From an uncultured Kordiimonas sp. (GTDB lineage: Bacteria > Pseudomonadota > Alphaproteobacteria > Sphingomonadales > Kordiimonadaceae), in NCBI GenBank assembly GCA_947492375.1, contig CANLMI010000002.1, positions 1 through 64,000 of the forward strand: a DNA stretch of 64,000 bases, in the 5' to 3' direction. Every line of letters begins with the position of its first letter. Within the stretch, counting starts at the first letter, position 1. The position numbers and the translations under genes are program-made. Below, one piece after another: positions 61,199 to 64,000 of the stretch. A model generated the notes under the pieces. It ran no database searches. It saw nothing but the letters and a program-made list of their open reading frames with translations, and was not told where the DNA came from.

Positions 61199-62071
61199 TT
61201 ATTTACGAACCACGGCGTCATAGGCATGCATGAGATTTTTCGTTATATCCCCAACGGCAAATCTGTAGGGCCCAATTTCTGATAAAGGGCTAACTTCCGC
61301 AGCTGTACCAGTTAGGAAAGCCTGTTCAAAGCCCTCCATTTCCGCTGGCATAATAGAGCGTTCTATTACTTCTATACCCATTTCCCGCGCCAATTCCATA
61401 ATTGTCCGTCTCGTAATTCCATCAAGAAAACAATCAGGCGTTGGGGTATGAATAGCGCCGTCCTTTACAAAAAATACATTTGCTCCCGTCGCTTCAGCAA
61501 CTTGCCCTCTGTAATCAAACATCAAGGCATCATCATAACCTTCAGCTTCTGCCTTATGTTTCGAAAGCGTACAAATCATATATAAACCGGCTGCTTTGGC
61601 ATGAACAGGGGCCGTATCAGGCGCAGGACGTCTCCAATCCGAAATAGATAGCCTCAATCCTTTCAGGCGCGCTTCATCAGAAAAATATGACGGCCATTCC
61701 CAAACAGCAATACCAGCATTGATGCCGGCATTCTGAGCAGACACCCCCATCATTTTACTGCCCCGCCAAATGATAGGGCGGCAATAAGCATCCGAGAGAT
61801 TATTCAATTCAAGGAGCTTATTACATGCGTTATTTATCTCACTTTGGGTGTAGGGTATATCTAAATCCAACATCTCTGCTGAAGCGAACAATCGCTCTGT
61901 ATGCTCTTCCAGTTTAAATATTTTCCCACCATAAGCCCGCTGTCCCTCAAAAACCGCACTACCATAATGCATTGCGTGCGTTAACATATGGACTTTCGCG
62001 TCGGCCCACGGTACCATCTCACCGTTCAACCAAATCCATCCCTCTCTATCGGCAAATGACATATCAGCCAT
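61199..62071 (-). CDS. ilvE: Branched-chain amino acid aminotransferase
   Basis: PLP enzyme that makes or breaks valine, leucine and isoleucine. The 290-residue class IV protein has the pyridoxal-lysine at about residue 159 (PVHAKAAGLYMICTLSKHKAEAEGYDDALMFD). The N-terminal WLNGEMVPWADAKVHMLTHAMHYGSAVFEGQRAY and C-terminal DGITRRTIMELAREMGIEVIER and FLTGTAAEVSPL segments are typical. It is well separated from the ilvB/ilvC cluster. It is divergent from a MarR gene with an inverted repeat between them. Confidence 0.94.
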   Translation of the reverse strand: MADMSFADREGWIWLNGEMVPWADAKVHMLTHAMHYGSAVFEGQRAYGGKIFKLEEHTERLFASAEMLDLDIPYTQSEINNACNKLLELNNLSDAYCRPIIWRGSKMMGVSAQNAGINAGIAVWEWPSYFSDEARLKGLRLSISDWRRPAPDTAPVHAKAAGLYMICTLSKHKAEAEGYDDALMFDYRGQVAEATGANVFFVKDGAIHTPTPDCFLDGITRRTIMELAREMGIEVIERSIMPAEMEGFEQAFLTGTAAEVSPLSEIGPYRFAVGDITKNLMHAYDAVVRK

Positions 62072-62134
62072 TTCATTTCTCCAAATACCTACACTTTAGT
62101 AATAATATACTTTTTTTATATTGATATTTGTAAC

Positions 62135-62171
62135 ATTATGTCAAATAATCAGTCAATATTCCTGACATAAT
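62135..62171. promoter_or_regulatory. Inverted repeat between ilvE and the MarR gene
   Basis: ATTATGTCA (62135-62143) and TGACATAAT (62163-62171) are perfect complements separated by 19 bases, 14 bases upstream of the MarR start codon. The spacing and location suit an operator, perhaps autoregulatory, possibly controlling ilvE as well. Confidence 0.5.
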
Positions 62172-62184
62172 AATTTGGAAAAAA

Positions 62185-62673
62185 ATGCAAACACGTCTAC
62201 CACCATCAAACTTATACCTCCGGGAGGAGGAACTGCGCCGCGGCGTTGAGCTTTTATATTTTGCGTATAGGGACTTTACCGGTGACCCTGATAATATCCT
62301 CATTAAACAGCAATTTGGACGGGCACATCACCGCGTTCTTTACTTTGTGGGGAGAAACCCAAACATCCCTGTGTCAGGGTTGTTAAAGCTCCTTCGAATC
62401 ACAAAACAAAGTTTATCTCGTGTACTTAGTCAACTCATGGACGAAGGTTATATTGTTCAGGAACAAGGAATAATGGATCGGCGCCAGAGACTTCTCAAAT
62501 TAACTGAAAAAGGGATAAAGTTCGAAGCTGAGCTATTTTCCAGCCAACGCGAACGTATTGCACGCGCTTATAAAAATGCTGGACCCGAGGCGGTTTCTGG
62601 CTTTTGGGAAGTGCTTTTAAATATCATCGACGGCGAACACCGCGACAGTGTTTTAAAACAGATTGAGAAATAA
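62185..62673 (+). CDS. MarR-family transcriptional regulator
   Basis: This 162-residue regulator has a winged helix typical of MarR (FGRAHHRVLYFVGRNPNIPVSGLLKLLRITKQSLSRVLSQLMDEGYIVQEQGIMDRRQRLLKLTEKG), with the D-R-R-x-R wing. Helices at both ends form the dimer. The ligand is unknown. It is divergent from ilvE, and an inverted repeat in the gap suggests autoregulation. A PAS protein follows 44 bases later. Confidence 0.92.
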   Translation: MQTRLPPSNLYLREEELRRGVELLYFAYRDFTGDPDNILIKQQFGRAHHRVLYFVGRNPNIPVSGLLKLLRITKQSLSRVLSQLMDEGYIVQEQGIMDRRQRLLKLTEKGIKFEAELFSSQRERIARAYKNAGPEAVSGFWEVLLNIIDGEHRDSVLKQIEK

Positions 62674-62717
62674 ACTGACCGACTTGCATTTTCAGCTAAT
62701 ACGTGTTTGCATAAACT

Positions 62718-63281
62718 ATGGAGTATTTGGAAGGTTTTGAAGATTTTCTGGAAGTATGGGAACGCCTACCAAGAGGTAATAGCGCGCCAATTCCCTACCG
62801 CCGTGATATAAACCCTGCAAACTTGGGAGAGCTCATGCCGAGCATAGGCGTAGCAGAACTCTTGGGAAGAAAAAACCTCACCTTTTCCTATTACGGAAGT
62901 CGCATCGAAACACTCTCAAGCATGTTGTTAACTGATAAAAACTATTATGACTTGCTCTCTGATCAATTTAAATTGGCAATGGATAGTTTTCACCAGCAAC
63001 TCTTCGGCATGCCCTGCGGCGCTTATGTTGAAGATTTAATCTCAACAGCATCGGGAAATAAATATATCTTTCGGAATCTGCAATACCCACTCCTTGACGA
63101 AAAGGGTGTCCCCAGCTTTATGATTGTTTACGCAAGCGCACGCAAACCAGCCGAAGATAAAAGCTTACGTGACCAAAAACGATTACAAGCATCGAGCATT
63201 AAAACAGTCAGGTTCATAGATTTAGGCGCTGGAGCACCGTCCAGCTATGTTGAAGACTTTGCTTTTCACTCGGGCAAGTAA
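62718..63281 (+). CDS. PAS-domain protein (PAS_5 type)
   Basis: This 187-residue protein has a PAS-like fold of the family restricted mainly to alphaproteobacteria (DINPANLGELMPSIGVAELLGRKNLTFSYYGSRIETL at about 29-67; FHQQLFGMPCGAYVEDLISTASGNKYIFRNLQYPLLDEKGVPSFMIVYAS at about 91-141). No output domain is attached, so signalling would need a partner. It follows the MarR gene by 44 bases on the same strand. Confidence 0.82.
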   Translation: MEYLEGFEDFLEVWERLPRGNSAPIPYRRDINPANLGELMPSIGVAELLGRKNLTFSYYGSRIETLSSMLLTDKNYYDLLSDQFKLAMDSFHQQLFGMPCGAYVEDLISTASGNKYIFRNLQYPLLDEKGVPSFMIVYASARKPAEDKSLRDQKRLQASSIKTVRFIDLGAGAPSSYVEDFAFHSGK

Positions 63282-63383
63282 CAAACAGATAATCACGCCA
63301 ACGGCTTATTTCTGGATTAAGTATACATAATTTGAAACGTGTAATCGGCTTATATAAGCCCCAGCAACAAACAGGCCGCCAAT

Positions 63384-63683
63384 ATGCAAAAAGAAACTCA
63401 AAAATCAATTGCCCAATGGGCAGAGACCACCTTTGGAACCGCTTCGGACCACACAAGCTTAATAGACCGTACCCTCATTGAAATTGAGGAATTGCGTTCA
63501 GCAGTTAAAAGCGGCTCTAAAACTGATACCTCAAATGAACTTGCTGATGTTTTAATCATTCTATATCGACTTGCAGAATTAAATAACATCGATCTAACCC
63601 ATGCTATTAATCATAAAATGGCTATCAATCGATCCCGCCGCTGGGAACAAGCCGGAGATGGTACAGGCAAGCATATAAATTAA
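63384..63683 (+). CDS. MazG-like nucleotide pyrophosphohydrolase domain protein
   Basis: This 99-residue protein matches the all-alpha NTP-pyrophosphatase (MazG/dCTPase) pattern: ERTLIEIEELRSAVKSG-like helix (E-x-x-E-E), then TSNELADVLIILYRLAELNNIDL (E-x-x-D) and a C-terminal KMAINRSRRW. The residues correspond to the metal-binding E-E/E-D set. It probably removes a nucleotide as a house-cleaning step; the substrate is unknown. It is the last gene before the terminator at 63699. Confidence 0.82.
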   Translation: MQKETQKSIAQWAETTFGTASDHTSLIDRTLIEIEELRSAVKSGSKTDTSNELADVLIILYRLAELNNIDLTHAINHKMAINRSRRWEQAGDGTGKHIN

Positions 63684-63698
63684 CATATGCACTAAATC

Positions 63699-63726
63699 AA
63701 AAGGCCGCAGTGATGCGGCCTTTTTT
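63699..63726. terminator. Terminator shared by the MazG-like gene and petC
   Basis: AAAAGGCCGCA (63699-63709) pairs with TGCGGCCTTTT (63714-63724) over a GTGA tetraloop, with further Ts at 63725-63726. The A-run on the left side serves the minus-strand petC transcript and the T-run the plus-strand transcript. Confidence 0.93.
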
Positions 63727-63754
63727 CAATATAGAAAAATACGATTAATGACGT

Positions 63755-64000
63755 TTATTCGTCTTCGTAGAAGTTTTTACCTGCCTTAACTGGACGCCAG
63801 ATTTTCTTCATTGAGAAATACAGCAGAATCGTCAATACAGATAAGAAGATGATAACCATTACACCAAGCTTATGACGATCATGCAAATTAGGCTCTGCCG
63901 TGTACATCAAAAAGTTAACAACATCTTTCGACATCTGATCAAGATTAGCTTCAGGGTTTCCTGCTGCATATTCTACGATCCCTTCAGCAAGCGGCGGCGC
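63755..64000 (-). CDS. petC: Cytochrome c1, C-terminal part (gene runs off the window)
   Basis: The last 81 residues of the cytochrome bc1 complex heme subunit. The segment APPLAEGIVEYAAGNPEA, then DQMSKDVVNFLMYTAEPNLHDRHKLG precedes the single C-terminal membrane anchor (VMVIIFLSVLTILLYFSM) and the basic tail KKIWRPVKAGKNFYEDE. These match the cytochrome c1 end, where the AEP-x-x-x-x-R-x-x-G motif leads into the anchor helix. The heme-binding part and start lie beyond base 64000. Other bc1 genes should follow there. Confidence 0.93.
   Translation of the reverse strand, partial: APPLAEGIVEYAAGNPEANLDQMSKDVVNFLMYTAEPNLHDRHKLGVMVIIFLSVLTILLYFSMKKIWRPVKAGKNFYEDE

Overview
The window reads as chromosome of an alphaproteobacterium with modest GC content (roughly low-to-mid 40s percent by eye). 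The taxonomic markers are a circularly permuted, two-piece tmRNA gene with an alphaproteobacterial tag (ANDNDVEFAVAA), an alpha-type SspB adaptor, a PAS_5-type protein, a bamD-recN-ligA cluster, and hflK-hflC-degP beside thyA/folA. The order cannot be fixed from the sequence. No phage, insertion sequence, CRISPR array, rRNA or tRNA gene was recognised.

Layout. 0.4-5.1 kb: end of a polysaccharide region, with a GT4 glycosyltransferase of the exosortase-A-associated type, wecB and wecC. 5.1-10.5 kb: CBS protein, MscS channel operon, thioesterase, a Cys-rich exported protein and a giant TPR protein. 10.6-13.8 kb: zinc module, with zur divergent from a small exported Cys protein and a ZnuD-like TonB receptor whose loops are Glu-rich. 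13.8-15.2 kb: exported M20 peptidase. 15.2-20.8 kb: rod-shape operon mreB-mreC-mreD-mrdA-rodA. 21-27.6 kb: branched-chain amino acid genes leuA, ilvC, ilvN and ilvB with an Rrf2 regulator and a GyrI-like protein between them; miaA and serB follow. 29.7-38 kb: degP, hflC, hflK, mrp, folA, a CHASE-type histidine kinase and thyA.

38-42.7 kb: permuted ssrA, a small unknown gene, a LuxR-type regulator, sspB, class I fumarase and a GNAT. 43-51 kb: SulP transporter, RHH protein, AsmA-like protein and ClC channel. 51-54 kb: UvrD-family helicase and prmA. 54-60.5 kb: small unknown gene, DUF389 protein, ligA, recN and bamD. 60.7-64 kb: XRE regulator, ilvE, MarR regulator, PAS protein, MazG-like protein and the C-terminal end of cytochrome c1, which runs off the window.

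The most interesting non-coding structure precedes leuA on the minus strand. An unlisted 38-codon ORF with a good ribosome binding site ends in a run of leucine codons, and its stop codon lies inside a 12-bp stem. Part of the leucine-codon segment can also pair with the downstream arm. Two near-perfect palindromes flank the putative -10 element upstream. This looks like leucine-responsive attenuation plus an operator. The ilvB leader has a good promoter and several competing hairpins but no obvious Ile/Val/Leu-rich leader peptide. Other second-look items are the acidic loops replacing histidine-rich ones in the ZnuD-like receptor, the likely CTG start of a histidine kinase inserted between thyA and folA, and long inverted repeats upstream of degP, sspB and the MarR gene.
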